Source: DASQZT01 sp035638575
Lineage (GTDB): Bacteria > Acidobacteriota > Terriglobia > Bryobacterales > Bryobacteraceae
NCBI GenBank assembly: GCA_035638575.1
Contig: DASQZT010000070.1
Location: 8,785-72,784, forward strand
DNA: 64,000 nucleotides
Reading direction: 5' to 3'
The notes beneath the pieces are model-generated. The model did no database searches. It had not been told where the DNA came from and was given only the letters and a program-made list of their open reading frames with translations. Positions 1-8,982 of this stretch are shown here, one piece after another (positions within the stretch are counted from its first letter, which is position 1; every line of letters begins with the position of its first letter). The translations under genes and the position numbers were made by a program.

Positions 1-2
1 CC

Positions 3-1028
3 GGCGCGGGCGAAAACGCCCCGTTCCGGGAACGGGCCACGAGGATGGTCGGCTGGTTCCTGCTGGCAATCTCCGCAGTTCCCGTGTCCCTGTTTCTGAA
101 GAACTCCGTGTCGGTGGTGCTCGACTACGGATATATGGCGCTGTTCCAGAGAGAGGATTCCTACTCGTTGACCTGGGCGCTCTCCGGTTTTTTCGTTCCG
201 GGGCTCATTTTCCTATTGGCCGGCTCCAAAAGCAGCAGGCCGGTTCGAGGATTCTGCCTGGCCATCGCCGCACTGTACACGGCGGTCAACCTGTTTCTGG
301 GATCCCGGGGAGCGGCGATGATGAGCGCCGTGGCGGTCGCCTGGATTTACGACCGCATCGGGCGCCGCATCCCGAGAGGCCTGATCGTGGGGCTTTCGGT
401 GGCCGGATTGATCGCCTTCTCCCTGGTTCGCGAGACCCGCGGCACGGATGGCAGGTGGCGCCTGTCACTGGATCAGGAGTTCGAGACGCTGGCCAACCTG
501 CAGAATCCGGTGTCGACGGCCGTCTCGGAGATGGGTTACTCGCTGGTTACGGTAGCCCACACCCTGACGCTCGTTCCTGAGGTGCGCAGTTATGACCTGG
601 GCGTCAGTTATCTCTATGGGGCATCCGCAATCATTCCGAATCTGGGCTGGGAGGTTCACCCGGGTGTGGCCCACGGGCTGTTGTGCGACTGGCTTACCAG
701 GACGGTGGAACCGACCGTCGCGGCCACGGGCGGCGGACTCGGCTTCTCGTTTATCGCCGAAGCCTATTTGAATTTCGGATGGGCCGGCGGCCTGGTGTGG
801 CTGGCGATCGTCGGCTATCTGTGCGTGCGTTTGTTTCTCCAGGCGGACACTCTCGATCCCGCCAGGCAGGCGCTGGTTGCCAGCTTTCTTTCGTTCTTTT
901 TCGTGTTCGCGCGAGGAGAATCGGCGATCGTGGTCCGGGGCCTGGTCTGGTACGCACTTGTGCCGTACCTGCTCGCGGCGGTACTGGCCGCAAGCACCCG
1001 AAGAGTGGGAGTCAATCCATGCAATTAG
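3..1028 (+). CDS. O-antigen/exopolysaccharide polymerase, Wzy-like (5' partial)
   Basis: An integral membrane protein that is mostly hydrophobic helices, with one large polar loop around visible residues 140-220 (about 125-205 if counted from the first ATG), as in Wzy-type polymerases that join lipid-linked repeat units in the periplasm. The frame is open from base 3 with no stop, so the true start lies upstream; the first in-frame ATG is at 45. The stop overlaps the next gene's ATG by 10 nt, and the five genes that follow to 5.8 kb are all glycan-assembly genes, which supports the role. The call rests on topology and context rather than a catalytic motif, because Wzy proteins are poorly conserved. 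It could also be an O-antigen ligase-like protein. Confidence 0.6.
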   Translation, partial: GAGENAPFRERATRMVGWFLLAISAVPVSLFLKNSVSVVLDYGYMALFQREDSYSLTWALSGFFVPGLIFLLAGSKSSRPVRGFCLAIAALYTAVNLFLGSRGAAMMSAVAVAWIYDRIGRRIPRGLIVGLSVAGLIAFSLVRETRGTDGRWRLSLDQEFETLANLQNPVSTAVSEMGYSLVTVAHTLTLVPEVRSYDLGVSYLYGASAIIPNLGWEVHPGVAHGLLCDWLTRTVEPTVAATGGGLGFSFIAEAYLNFGWAGGLVWLAIVGYLCVRLFLQADTLDPARQALVASFLSFFFVFARGESAIVVRGLVWYALVPYLLAAVLAASTRRVGVNPCN

Positions 1029-2269
1029 CCGTGACACTCGAGCATCGCTTCGTCGGCACACCGGATGGCGCAATATGGACCTCCGGAATCCATGCGCACC
1101 AGTTCTGGACCCGATACCTTTCGGTCTTCGATGGGGTTAAAGTCGTAGCCCGAGTCGAGAATGTCACTTCGCCAGGCGCGAACTTCAAGCTGGCGAATGG
1201 TCCCGGCGTAGTCTTCATTCCGATTCCGAACTATCTCGGCCCCCTGCAGTATCTCTCCAAGGCGTTCCAGGTCCGCAGCGCCGTTCGGAATGCCATTGAC
1301 CGTAGCGACGCGGTCATTATGAGAGTGACTTCCCACCTGGCGGGTTGCCTCGAATCCAAGCTCGTGCGCCTGGGCCACCCTTACGGCCTGGAGATAGTCG
1401 GCGACCCATACGACCTGTATGCCGCGGGCGCTGTGCGGCACCCGCTGAGGCCCATTTTTCGCTGGTGGTTCACGCGACAAGTGCGGAGACAATGCAGAGG
1501 AGCGGCGGCCGCGGCCTATGTTACCGAGCGGGCCTTACAGGTGCGCTATCCCTGCCCGGCCTACTCGGCCGGCGTGTCGGACGCGGAGATCTCCGAAGCG
1601 GCAATCTGGCAGCCTGCCGCGGGCATCACCGACCGGCGGCATGAGGAAGGGCGAAGAGACTTTCGGCTGGTGACGGTAGCCTCGCTCGCCCAAATGTACA
1701 AGGCTCCGGACGTGCTGATTCGGGCGGTGGGAGAGTGCGTCGCCAAAGGACTCGATCTGCGCTTGCAGATTGTAGGCGATGGGATGTACCGCCGGGCGCT
1801 CGAACGGCTCTGCTGCGACTTGGGACTGGCCGATCGGGTGCGGTTTCCAGGGCAACTGCCCGCGGGGGAGCGAGTGAGGGCGCAACTGGATCGCTCGGAC
1901 CTGTTTGTGCTGCCTTCGTGGACCGAGGGGCTGCCTCGAGCCATGGTGGAAGCGATGGCCAGAGCCCTCCCGTGCATCGGCTCGGATGTGGGTGGAATCC
2001 CCGAACTGCTTGCGGAGGAAGATCTGGTTCCGCCGGGCAACGTCGAGGCCCTGGCGCGCAAAATCCAGGAAGTGCTCTCGTCTCCCCGCCGAATGGCGGA
2101 GATGTCGGCACGGAATCTGGCCAAAGCGCGCGAATATCGCGACGAGGTTCTGGCGGAACGCCGGCGGGAGTTCTTCGATCGTGTGCGGCTGGCGACCCTC
2201 TCCTGGCTCGAAAGGTGCGGGAGGGCGGAATGCCCGAAGGGAGCGGAGTTCGAACGATGCAGACCATGA
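1019..2269 (+). CDS. Glycosyltransferase family 4 (GT-B)
   Basis: A 416-residue retaining glycosyltransferase. The C-terminal GT-B nucleotide-sugar domain is clear: a VTVASLAQMYKAPDVLI strand-loop, then the E-x7-E element EGLPRAMVEAMA and DVGGIPELL typical of family GT4. It probably transfers a sugar from a nucleotide donor to an undecaprenyl-linked oligosaccharide at the cytoplasmic face. I chose the ATG at 1019, preceded by a GGGAG ribosome site and overlapping the polymerase by 10 nt, although the frame is open further upstream. The 3' end overlaps the methyltransferase. Donor and acceptor cannot be told from sequence. Confidence 0.85.
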   Translation: MQLAVTLEHRFVGTPDGAIWTSGIHAHQFWTRYLSVFDGVKVVARVENVTSPGANFKLANGPGVVFIPIPNYLGPLQYLSKAFQVRSAVRNAIDRSDAVIMRVTSHLAGCLESKLVRLGHPYGLEIVGDPYDLYAAGAVRHPLRPIFRWWFTRQVRRQCRGAAAAAYVTERALQVRYPCPAYSAGVSDAEISEAAIWQPAAGITDRRHEEGRRDFRLVTVASLAQMYKAPDVLIRAVGECVAKGLDLRLQIVGDGMYRRALERLCCDLGLADRVRFPGQLPAGERVRAQLDRSDLFVLPSWTEGLPRAMVEAMARALPCIGSDVGGIPELLAEEDLVPPGNVEALARKIQEVLSSPRRMAEMSARNLAKAREYRDEVLAERRREFFDRVRLATLSWLERCGRAECPKGAEFERCRP

Positions 2270-3066
2270 CGGGGCCTTGGCCGGCCTACGCACCCCGAAG
2301 CGCCTGGCGCGCGCTGCTCCACTGGCAAACACGCCTGGCGCGCCGCTTCGACAGGCTCCTTTCGGAGGAGTTCCGAATTGATGGGAACCGCGATTTCATG
2401 GACCACCTGGTCCCGGAGTATTTGCGGCCCGGCAAGTTGATCTACGACGTGGGCGGCGGCAAGAACCCGATCCTCAGCGGCGAGCGGAAATCGGAACTGC
2501 GGCTCAGAATCATCGGGCTGGATATCGATGCCGAAGAGTTGGCCGCGGCGCCGGAGGGCTGCTACGACGACACTGTCTGCTGCGACATCAGCCGGTTCCG
2601 GGGCAAGGGCGAAGCGGACCTGGTGATCTGCCAGTCGCTGCTGGAGCACGTCCTGGACACCAACGGGGCCCTGGCGGCGATTGCCAGTATCCTCAAACCC
2701 GGCGGCAGGGCGCTGATCTTCGTCCCTTCCCGCAATGCGGTGTACGCCAGGCTCAACCTGGTCCTGCCCCAGAGGCTCAAACGCAGAATAATGCACGGCA
2801 TCTTCCCTGAAATGAGCCGCGATCACGGCTTCCCGGCCTACTACAACGGTTGCACGCCCTCCCGGCTGGAGCGCATGGCCCAGGCTCAAGGACTGGTCCG
2901 CGAGCGGCGGCGCTTGTACTTTCACAGCACTTACTTCAGTTTTTGTTTTCCGCTGCACGCCCTGTGGCGGCTTTGGCTTTTGTTTTTCCGTTTCCTCGCG
3001 GGCGTCGAGGCGGCGGAGACCTTTTCGGTGGTGTTCCGCAAGCCGGTATCGGGGCAATTTTTATGA
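2257..3066 (+). CDS. Class I SAM-dependent methyltransferase
   Basis: A 269-residue protein with a Rossmann methyltransferase core. Motif I is IYDVGGGKNPIL (the SAM loop), then LDIDAEEL, then an acidic motif and the segment LVICQSLLEHVLD followed by LKPGGRALIFVPSR, as in Methyltransf_11/12 families. Its C-terminus is hydrophobic and may touch the membrane. It sits between two glycosyltransferases and so probably methylates a sugar or a lipid-linked glycan. Start: the ATG at 2257 has GGAG 8 nt upstream; an alternative ATG at 2266 would form an ATGA overlap with the previous stop. The end overlaps the next start in ATGA. Confidence 0.75.
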   Translation: MQTMTGPWPAYAPRSAWRALLHWQTRLARRFDRLLSEEFRIDGNRDFMDHLVPEYLRPGKLIYDVGGGKNPILSGERKSELRLRIIGLDIDAEELAAAPEGCYDDTVCCDISRFRGKGEADLVICQSLLEHVLDTNGALAAIASILKPGGRALIFVPSRNAVYARLNLVLPQRLKRRIMHGIFPEMSRDHGFPAYYNGCTPSRLERMAQAQGLVRERRRLYFHSTYFSFCFPLHALWRLWLLFFRFLAGVEAAETFSVVFRKPVSGQFL

Positions 3067-4292
3067 AGAAGCCCACGATCGTTTTCGGAATGAACAGCAT
3101 GTTCGCCGTTCAACATCTTTTGCCGGAGATTCTCGGCCTGGTTCGCCAGCAGGGGTTTCAAGTAGCGGTGATCGCTCCGGGGCCAAAGGACGCCAGGGGG
3201 CTACAGGACATGTCGGTTGGCGGCTGCGAGGTCGGGTTCTGTCCGGTGCCGATGGAGCGGGAAATCTCGCCGTTGTCGGACCTGCGCGCGCTGTGGCGAA
3301 TCTTTCGGATCCTCGGAGCGCTCCGGCCCGCCATTACCAACATGAGCACTCCCAAGATGGCATTGCTGGGGGGATTGGCCGCATGGCTGGCCCGGGTTCC
3401 GCACCGGATCTACACGCTGCGCGGGCTGCGGTATGAGACCACACGATCGTGGAAGCGGGCCGTGCTGGTCGCTTGCGAGAGAATCGCCTGTTCCTGCGCT
3501 CACCAGGTGATCGCGATCAGCAGCAGCGTTCAGGAGGCCGCGTTGCAGGAGCGGCTCACAACCGCGAAGAAGATTACGGTGCTGGGGGATCGCGTGAGCG
3601 AGGGGATCGCCATTCCGCCGTGCGCGGAAACGCAGTGTCCTTCACTCGAAGAGCTTCGCGTGAAAACCGGCATTCCGGAGGGCTCCGCGGTGATCGGATT
3701 TGTGGGCCGCCTGACCCGCGACAAGGGCATTCACGAGCTGGTGGAGTGTTTCAGCGCCCTCCGGCGGGATGGCCTCGCGGTTCATCTGCTGCTGCTCGGA
3801 GACTTTGAGCCCGGGGATCCGGTGGAGGAAGCCACGGCGTCCTTGATCCGCTCCGACCCCGATGTGCACTGGGTGGGATACGTGCCGCAGCCCAGGCCCT
3901 ACTACCAACTCATGGACGTATTCGTTTTCCCTACGCATCGGGAAGGCTTGGGCAAGGTGCTTCTGGAGGCGGCGGCGGCCGGGAAGCCGGCCGTATCGAC
4001 CTACACCACAGGCGTGATCGATGTGGTTCAAGCCGGCGTGACGGGACTCCTGGTTCCGCCTGGCGATGCGAGGGCCCTCACCCGTGCGGTGGCCACACTG
4101 CTCGGCGATGGCGAACTGGCGGCGCGCATGGGAAAGAGCGCCAGGCTTCTGGTGCAGGAACATTTCGATAACGGCATTTACCTGGAGCGGCTGGGCAGCA
4201 TGCTGCGTTCCATGGCGCACACCGATTCGGGCCCGGACCGCCAGACGGAAACAGCCACGCCGTCCTTCGCCAACCTGCCACGAGGGCGGTGA
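3063..4292 (+). CDS. Glycosyltransferase family 4, PglA-like
   Basis: A 409-residue GT-B glycosyltransferase. The N-terminal half resembles PglA/bacillosaminyl-transferase type enzymes (NMSTPKMALLGGLAAWLA, then HRIYTLRGLRYE). The C-terminal half has the GFVGRLTRDKGIHELV strand, the E-x7-E element EGLGKVLLEAAAAG, and TTGVIDVV. It is expected to extend an undecaprenyl-pyrophosphate-linked sugar made by the WecA-like enzyme encoded immediately downstream. Start and preceding stop overlap as ATGA, implying translational coupling. Donor sugar unknown. Confidence 0.82.
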   Translation: MKKPTIVFGMNSMFAVQHLLPEILGLVRQQGFQVAVIAPGPKDARGLQDMSVGGCEVGFCPVPMEREISPLSDLRALWRIFRILGALRPAITNMSTPKMALLGGLAAWLARVPHRIYTLRGLRYETTRSWKRAVLVACERIACSCAHQVIAISSSVQEAALQERLTTAKKITVLGDRVSEGIAIPPCAETQCPSLEELRVKTGIPEGSAVIGFVGRLTRDKGIHELVECFSALRRDGLAVHLLLLGDFEPGDPVEEATASLIRSDPDVHWVGYVPQPRPYYQLMDVFVFPTHREGLGKVLLEAAAAGKPAVSTYTTGVIDVVQAGVTGLLVPPGDARALTRAVATLLGDGELAARMGKSARLLVQEHFDNGIYLERLGSMLRSMAHTDSGPDRQTETATPSFANLPRGR

Positions 4293-4293
4293 T

Positions 4294-5778
4294 ATGTACT
4301 CGCTTTCGATCCTCACCACAACGGCGTTCCTTCTGAGCCTGCTGCTCACGCCTCTGATGCGCGACTGGTCGATCCGTCTGGGCCTGGTGGATCACCCGGA
4401 CCAGAAGAGAAAGCTGCATGCGGCCGCCACACCGCGCACCGGAGGCGTGGCCATTCTGGCTTCCTACCTGGGCGCATACGCGCTGCTTTTGTTGCTGCCG
4501 CTTAACGGCAGCGGTTTCATCGAGGAGCACCTTGCGGCAGTCTGGCGGCTGATGCCGCCGGTCGCGGCGATATTTGTAACCGGTCTGCTCGACGATTGGC
4601 TCAGCCTGAGGCCCTGGCAAAAGCTGGCCGGTGAAGCCGCCGCGGCGGTCTGGGCCTATGCCGCGGGAGTGCGCATCCTGGCCGTGGGGGGCCACGCGAC
4701 CACCCCCTGGTGCAGTTTCCTGTTGACGGCCGCCTGGTTGATCCTGTGCTCGAATGCCTTCAACCTGATCGACGGAATCGACGGCCTGGCGGCGGGCGTA
4801 GGGCTGGCCGCGACCTTGACCACCTTCGTCGCCGGAATCCTGCACGGCGACATCACGCTGGGGCTCGCGACCGCGCCGCTGGCCGGATGCCTGATCGGAT
4901 TCCTGCGATACAACTTCAATCCGGCTTCGATATTCCTGGGCGATTCGGGCAGTCTCCTGATTGGTTTTCTGCTGGGGTCCTATGCCGTCATCTGGAGCCA
5001 GAAATCGGCCACCATGCTCGGTGTGGCCGCGCCGGCGATGGCGTTGGCGCTGCCCCTGCTGGAGGTGGGCCTTTCCATCCTGCGCCGCTTCCTGCGCAAC
5101 GAGCCGATTTTCAACGGCGATCGCGGCCACATCCACCACCGCTTGCTGGACCGCGGCTTTACGCCGCGCAGGACCGCCCTTCTGCTGTACGGCGTTTGCG
5201 GTCTCGGCGCCACGCTCTCGCTGGTCGAATGCGTGATGCGAAACCGCTTCGCCGGCGTGGTGGTGGCGCTCTTCGGAGCAGGCGCGTGGATCGGAGTTCG
5301 ATTTCTGGGATACGTGGAGTTCGAAGCCGCGCGGAGTTTTCTGTGGCGCGGGCTCCGCCCCACCTTGAGCGGGCATGTCAAGCTCAAGCTGCTGGAGCGC
5401 TCGTTGCTTTCGGCGGCCAACATCGAGCAGTGCTGGCTCGCGTTGGAGCGCGCCGCGCGATCGCTGGGCTACAGCCACATGAATGCGCGCCTGGCGGGCG
5501 TGCCGTTTGCCACGGCGCCGGAGCACTCGCCGAACGGCGCGTTCTGGCAAATGCGCCTCAACCTGCCGGGCAAGGACTATGTCAACGTCACGCAGCGCGA
5601 GCGAAGCGAAGAACGGCCCGTGCTCCTGATCCCGTTTGTCGAACTCGTCAGCCGGGTCTTGCCCGGGAAACTGGCGCAGTTGGAAGCCACTCAGCCGGTG
5701 TTCCGGAACTCGAGCACCAGGACCGTGATGTCGTCCGACTGCGCGGCCCCTTCGGTGAACACGGCCACGGCTTCCTGA
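4294..5778 (+). CDS. WecA/TagO-family undecaprenyl-phosphate sugar-1-phosphate transferase with C-terminal extension
   Basis: A polytopic membrane enzyme of 494 residues that starts glycan assembly by moving a sugar-1-phosphate from UDP-sugar to undecaprenyl phosphate. Family motifs are all present: LVDHPDQKRKLH near residue 30, GLLDDW, NLIDGIDGLAAG, FLGDSGS and the histidine loop GHIHHRL. About 160 residues follow the last membrane segments, more than WecA or TagO normally carries, forming a soluble domain I do not recognise. The last 28 residues run antisense over the 3' end of the phosphatase gene, giving an 88-bp convergent overlap. It lies one base after the previous stop and closes the polysaccharide operon. 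Confidence 0.85.
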   Translation: MYSLSILTTTAFLLSLLLTPLMRDWSIRLGLVDHPDQKRKLHAAATPRTGGVAILASYLGAYALLLLLPLNGSGFIEEHLAAVWRLMPPVAAIFVTGLLDDWLSLRPWQKLAGEAAAAVWAYAAGVRILAVGGHATTPWCSFLLTAAWLILCSNAFNLIDGIDGLAAGVGLAATLTTFVAGILHGDITLGLATAPLAGCLIGFLRYNFNPASIFLGDSGSLLIGFLLGSYAVIWSQKSATMLGVAAPAMALALPLLEVGLSILRRFLRNEPIFNGDRGHIHHRLLDRGFTPRRTALLLYGVCGLGATLSLVECVMRNRFAGVVVALFGAGAWIGVRFLGYVEFEAARSFLWRGLRPTLSGHVKLKLLERSLLSAANIEQCWLALERAARSLGYSHMNARLAGVPFATAPEHSPNGAFWQMRLNLPGKDYVNVTQRERSEERPVLLIPFVELVSRVLPGKLAQLEATQPVFRNSSTRTVMSSDCAAPSVNTATAS

Positions 5779-7379
5779 ATGGCGTCGTGGATCGCGGTGC
5801 AGGATTCGGCCGCCCGGGCGGTGAGGATGTCCCCCAGCCGCTTCTTGCCAAAAAACTCGCCGGCGGGGTTCTGGGCCTCGGTCACGCCGTCGCTGTAGAT
5901 CACGACTTTGTCGCCGGAACCGAGCCCATGTTCCGCCAGGACGAATTCGGCGGGCTCCAGCAGACCCACGGGCATTCCGGTTGTTTCGAGGGTCAGGGTC
6001 TCGCCTCCAGCCCGCACCACTACCGGCGGGCACTGCGCGGCGTTTACATAACTCAGCAGCCCGGAGCGGTCCAGCAGGGCATAGAAAACCGTCGCATATT
6101 TCTCGCCGCCGGTGTGGGACAGGAGAAAGCTGTTCAGACGCTGCAGCCGGCGGGCCAGGGCTTCCGGGTGTTCGGAGCTGGTAATCAAGGCGCCCTGCAG
6201 GAGCGAAGCCAGGAGCGCCGAGGCCACACCTTTTCCCGAAACGTCCGCTACCACCGCCGACCAGCAGTGCGGGCTCACCTCTGTCACATCGAAGTAGTCG
6301 CCGCCCACCTCGCGGGAAGCCACGCTGCTTCCACTGGCGCGAATCCAGCCCTCGGAGGGCAGGGTCCTGGGCAGCAGGCTCTGCTGGATGTTGCGCGCCA
6401 GCCGCAGTTCCTCCTCCATCTGCTGCTTGGCCCGCTCCTCTTCGAGCAGCCGCGCGTTCTCCAGCACGGTGGACGCTTCGATCGCCAGGGTCTGGAGCAG
6501 CTCGCGGTTGCCGCCGGCCAGGTCCGCCGCCAAAACGCGCGAATCCATATAGAGCAGGCCCACGGTTTCGTTGCCCGCCGACAGCACGCCGGTGGCATCG
6601 CCCTGCCCTGTCCGGATGCGGACCAATGGCACGCAGATCACGCTGCGAAGCTCCAGGTCGGCGATGCTGTTTTGCGGACGCGTGTCGTCCGCGCCCAGCG
6701 GGTCGAAATTCATGGACAGCAGCTCCCGCCGGTTCTGCAGCGCGCGGTGCAGCACCTCGCGCGGAACGCGCAAATCGCTGTCGTGCAGGTGATGCCCGTG
6801 GCGATGCCGGGCCACGCGCGTTTCCAACCCTTCCCCGCCGCGCAGCATCAGGAATCCGCGCTCGGCTCCGGTGATGGCCAGCGCCGTGTCGACCACCGAA
6901 GCCAGCACCTCATCCACCGACAAGGAACTCTGCAGCGTGCGGGCCAGGTCGAGAATGGCGCGCAGCTTGGCGAGGCTTCCCCCCACGCCCGCCGCCGGCG
7001 TCTTTTCCGAAGCGCTCATCTGCTCCATCAGCCGCTTCAGCTCGGCGCCGTCCAGCGCGAAGATCAGCTGATACGAATCCTGCGTGCCGAACTCGATCTT
7101 GTCGGAGCTGGCCAGCACCTGGCGCGTGATCTTCTTGCCGTTCACCAGCGTGCCATGCCGGCTGCCGCAGTCTTCGACGACATACTGGCCGTCCTCCCAC
7201 AGAATCCGCGCATGGGTGCGGGAAACCCGGCTGTCGCGGAGGATCAACTGGCTCTCCGGCTGGCGTCCGATGTGGAACGGCAGCGGGTCTATGTGCACTC
7301 GCGTGCGGTGGCCGTGCGGATCGACCACCACCAGCGACGCCGAGCCGGCATTCGATGGGTGAGCGGCCGATGGTTCCAT
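5691..7379 (-). CDS. FHA-GAF-PP2C (SpoIIE/RsbU-type) serine phosphatase
   Basis: A 562-residue signalling protein. Residues about 35-105 form an FHA phosphothreonine-binding domain (GRQPESQL, VSRTHARI, GSRHGTLVNG). About 140-320 is a GAF sensor domain, followed by a short helical linker. From about 345 there is a PP2C SpoIIE domain with the metal-binding motifs GGDYFD, VADVSGKG, YSDGVTEAQN and SDDITVLVLEF. Such enzymes dephosphorylate anti-anti-sigma proteins in partner-switching pathways; no partner is encoded nearby. Its ATG directly follows the TGA of the Fur-family gene, so the two are probably translationally coupled. Confidence 0.88.
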   Translation of the reverse strand: MEPSAAHPSNAGSASLVVVDPHGHRTRVHIDPLPFHIGRQPESQLILRDSRVSRTHARILWEDGQYVVEDCGSRHGTLVNGKKITRQVLASSDKIEFGTQDSYQLIFALDGAELKRLMEQMSASEKTPAAGVGGSLAKLRAILDLARTLQSSLSVDEVLASVVDTALAITGAERGFLMLRGGEGLETRVARHRHGHHLHDSDLRVPREVLHRALQNRRELLSMNFDPLGADDTRPQNSIADLELRSVICVPLVRIRTGQGDATGVLSAGNETVGLLYMDSRVLAADLAGGNRELLQTLAIEASTVLENARLLEEERAKQQMEEELRLARNIQQSLLPRTLPSEGWIRASGSSVASREVGGDYFDVTEVSPHCWSAVVADVSGKGVASALLASLLQGALITSSEHPEALARRLQRLNSFLLSHTGGEKYATVFYALLDRSGLLSYVNAAQCPPVVVRAGGETLTLETTGMPVGLLEPAEFVLAEHGLGSGDKVVIYSDGVTEAQNPAGEFFGKKRLGDILTARAAESCTAIHDAIQEAVAVFTEGAAQSDDITVLVLEFRNTG

Positions 7380-7895
7380 TCAGCGCCGCGAGCGAGCGCG
7401 CCGCCCGGCCGCCGCCTTCGCCGGCTCCACCGGACGGTTGCGCAGTTCTTCGACTTCGCGCGCCCGCAGCGTCTGGCAGTGAGCGCAGTAGCCGCCCACC
7501 TCGGTGCGCGCCAGCAGGACCTGGAATCCGAAGTGGCTCTCGATCTGTTTTCGCAGGCGCTGCAGGGGCTCTCCGAAAAACTCCTCCACCTTGCCGCACC
7601 GCAGGCAGATCACGTGCGCGTGCTCCTGTTTGAGGCGGGTCTCGTAATAGTGCTGGTCGCCGCCGTAGTGCATCAGGTCCAGTTCATCCACCAGCCCGCC
7701 GGTTTTGAGCATCTTCAGCGTGCGATATACGGTGACCCGGTTCAGCTTGGGGTCTCGCTCCTTAGCCAGTTGGTAGAGGCGCTCGGCGTCGAGATGCTGT
7801 CCGGTCTTGTCGATCAGCTCGAGAAGGATCTGGCGCTGGCGCGTCAGGCGGACGCCTCTCTCCTTCAACGAACCTTCAATCGAGTCGAGGGCCAT
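7380..7895 (-). CDS. Fur-family transcriptional regulator (Fur/PerR/Zur type)
   Basis: A 171-residue metal-dependent repressor. An N-terminal winged helix (GVRLTRQRQILLELI, LNRVTVYRTLKML) is followed by the dimerisation and metal domain with YYETRLKQEHAHVICLRCGKVEEF and a second CxxC in GYCAHCQ, giving the structural zinc site. I cannot decide between iron, zinc and peroxide sensing. The ATG at 7895 is preferred: a GGAG lies 12 nt upstream and a TAGAAT hexamer at 7914-7919 would place transcription start just before it, excluding the in-frame TTG at 7913. The basic tail KAAAGRRARSRR is unusual. It is the first gene of an operon with the phosphatase. Confidence 0.88.
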   Translation of the reverse strand: MALDSIEGSLKERGVRLTRQRQILLELIDKTGQHLDAERLYQLAKERDPKLNRVTVYRTLKMLKTGGLVDELDLMHYGGDQHYYETRLKQEHAHVICLRCGKVEEFFGEPLQRLRKQIESHFGFQVLLARTEVGGYCAHCQTLRAREVEELRNRPVEPAKAAAGRRARSRR

Positions 7896-8028
7896 AAAAG
7901 CGGGACTCTCCAATTCTAACAGGGCTGCGGGGCCGCGCCTTCGGCCGGAAAGTCAGGCGAAGACCCGCAGCTGCCCAGTGAACGGGCTGGGCACAGCCGG
8001 GCAACTGGTGGCATCCTGGAATAGGATC

Positions 8029-8976
8029 ATGCTTTCTCGAACAGGCACGCTTTCGTCCTTGCTGTTGGCCTGCGCACTGGCGCTGCCGGCGCAAGTGAAA
8101 CTTACTCGCGGCCAGGACCGGGTCGCCATCGAAATCGACGGGAGGCCGTTCGCCGTCTTCATCGTGGGAGGCAGCGGCGTCAACCGGCCATATCTCTACC
8201 CGTTGCGCTCCGCGTCCGGAAAGGCCGTCACGCGCTCCGTCCCGCCTGGCCAGCTGCCGGGCGAGAGCACCGACCACCCGCACCAGGCCGGCCTTTTTTT
8301 CGGGCCCGGAGACGTGAACGGCTTTAACTACTGGGCCAATCTGCCCTCGCCGCCCGATCCCAAGAACGGTCGCATCGTCCTGAAGAAGCTCGTCTCGGTG
8401 AAAAGCGGCGGCCCATCGGGCGTTGTGGAGGCCCTCTTCGACTGGCTGAGCCCGGACGGCAAACCGATCCTCGCCGAGTCGCGCAAGACGACCTTTTACG
8501 CGGACCCGAAACTTCGCACGGTGGATGTGGACCTCGATCTCACCGCGGTCGAAAAGGTGGTTTTCGGCGACACCAAGGAAGGCACATTCGCCATGCGGCT
8601 GGCAACCTCGCTCGAAGAGACGCACAGCGGGAAGGTGGTCAACGCGCAGGGCGCGGCGGGAGAAAAGAACGTCTGGGGCAAGCGCTCCGAGTGGGTGGAC
8701 TACTCCGGCGTGGTCGATGGCGAACCACTCGGGGTCGCGATGATGGACCACCCCGGCAATCCCCGGCACCCCACTTATTGGCACGCGCGCGGTTACGGGT
8801 TGCTGGCCGCAAACCCGTTCGGACTGCACGATTTTCTCAACGACAAGACGCAGGACGGCAGCATGACGGTGGAACGCGGCAATCACCTGCGCTTTCGCTA
8901 CCGGGTGATCGTACATCCGGGTGACCATCAGGCGGCGCGTATCGCCGAGCTGTACCGCAAATACGCAGCGGAATGA
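8029..8976 (+). CDS. Secreted DUF6807 (PmoA-like) protein
   Basis: A 315-residue exported protein with a signal peptide (LLLACALALPAQ), then a beta-rich domain of the DUF6807 family, often annotated as PmoA-like in Acidobacteria and Planctomycetes. The family's conserved histidine-rich segment is visible in STDHPHQAGLFFGPGDVNG, along with MMDHPGNPRHPTYWHARGYGLLAANPFG near the C-terminus. The family commonly occurs in polysaccharide-use regions, but its reaction is not established; the name does not imply methane oxidation. Transcribed alone; its end is 6 bp from the convergent ceramidase-like gene. Confidence 0.72.
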   Translation: MLSRTGTLSSLLLACALALPAQVKLTRGQDRVAIEIDGRPFAVFIVGGSGVNRPYLYPLRSASGKAVTRSVPPGQLPGESTDHPHQAGLFFGPGDVNGFNYWANLPSPPDPKNGRIVLKKLVSVKSGGPSGVVEALFDWLSPDGKPILAESRKTTFYADPKLRTVDVDLDLTAVEKVVFGDTKEGTFAMRLATSLEETHSGKVVNAQGAAGEKNVWGKRSEWVDYSGVVDGEPLGVAMMDHPGNPRHPTYWHARGYGLLAANPFGLHDFLNDKTQDGSMTVERGNHLRFRYRVIVHPGDHQAARIAELYRKYAAE

Positions 8977-8982
8977 CCGCGA

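Noticed and set aside
8029..8976. Methane monooxygenase-related function for the PmoA-like family protein
   Set aside because: The family name is historical; the protein is soluble, secreted and has none of the particulate monooxygenase features.
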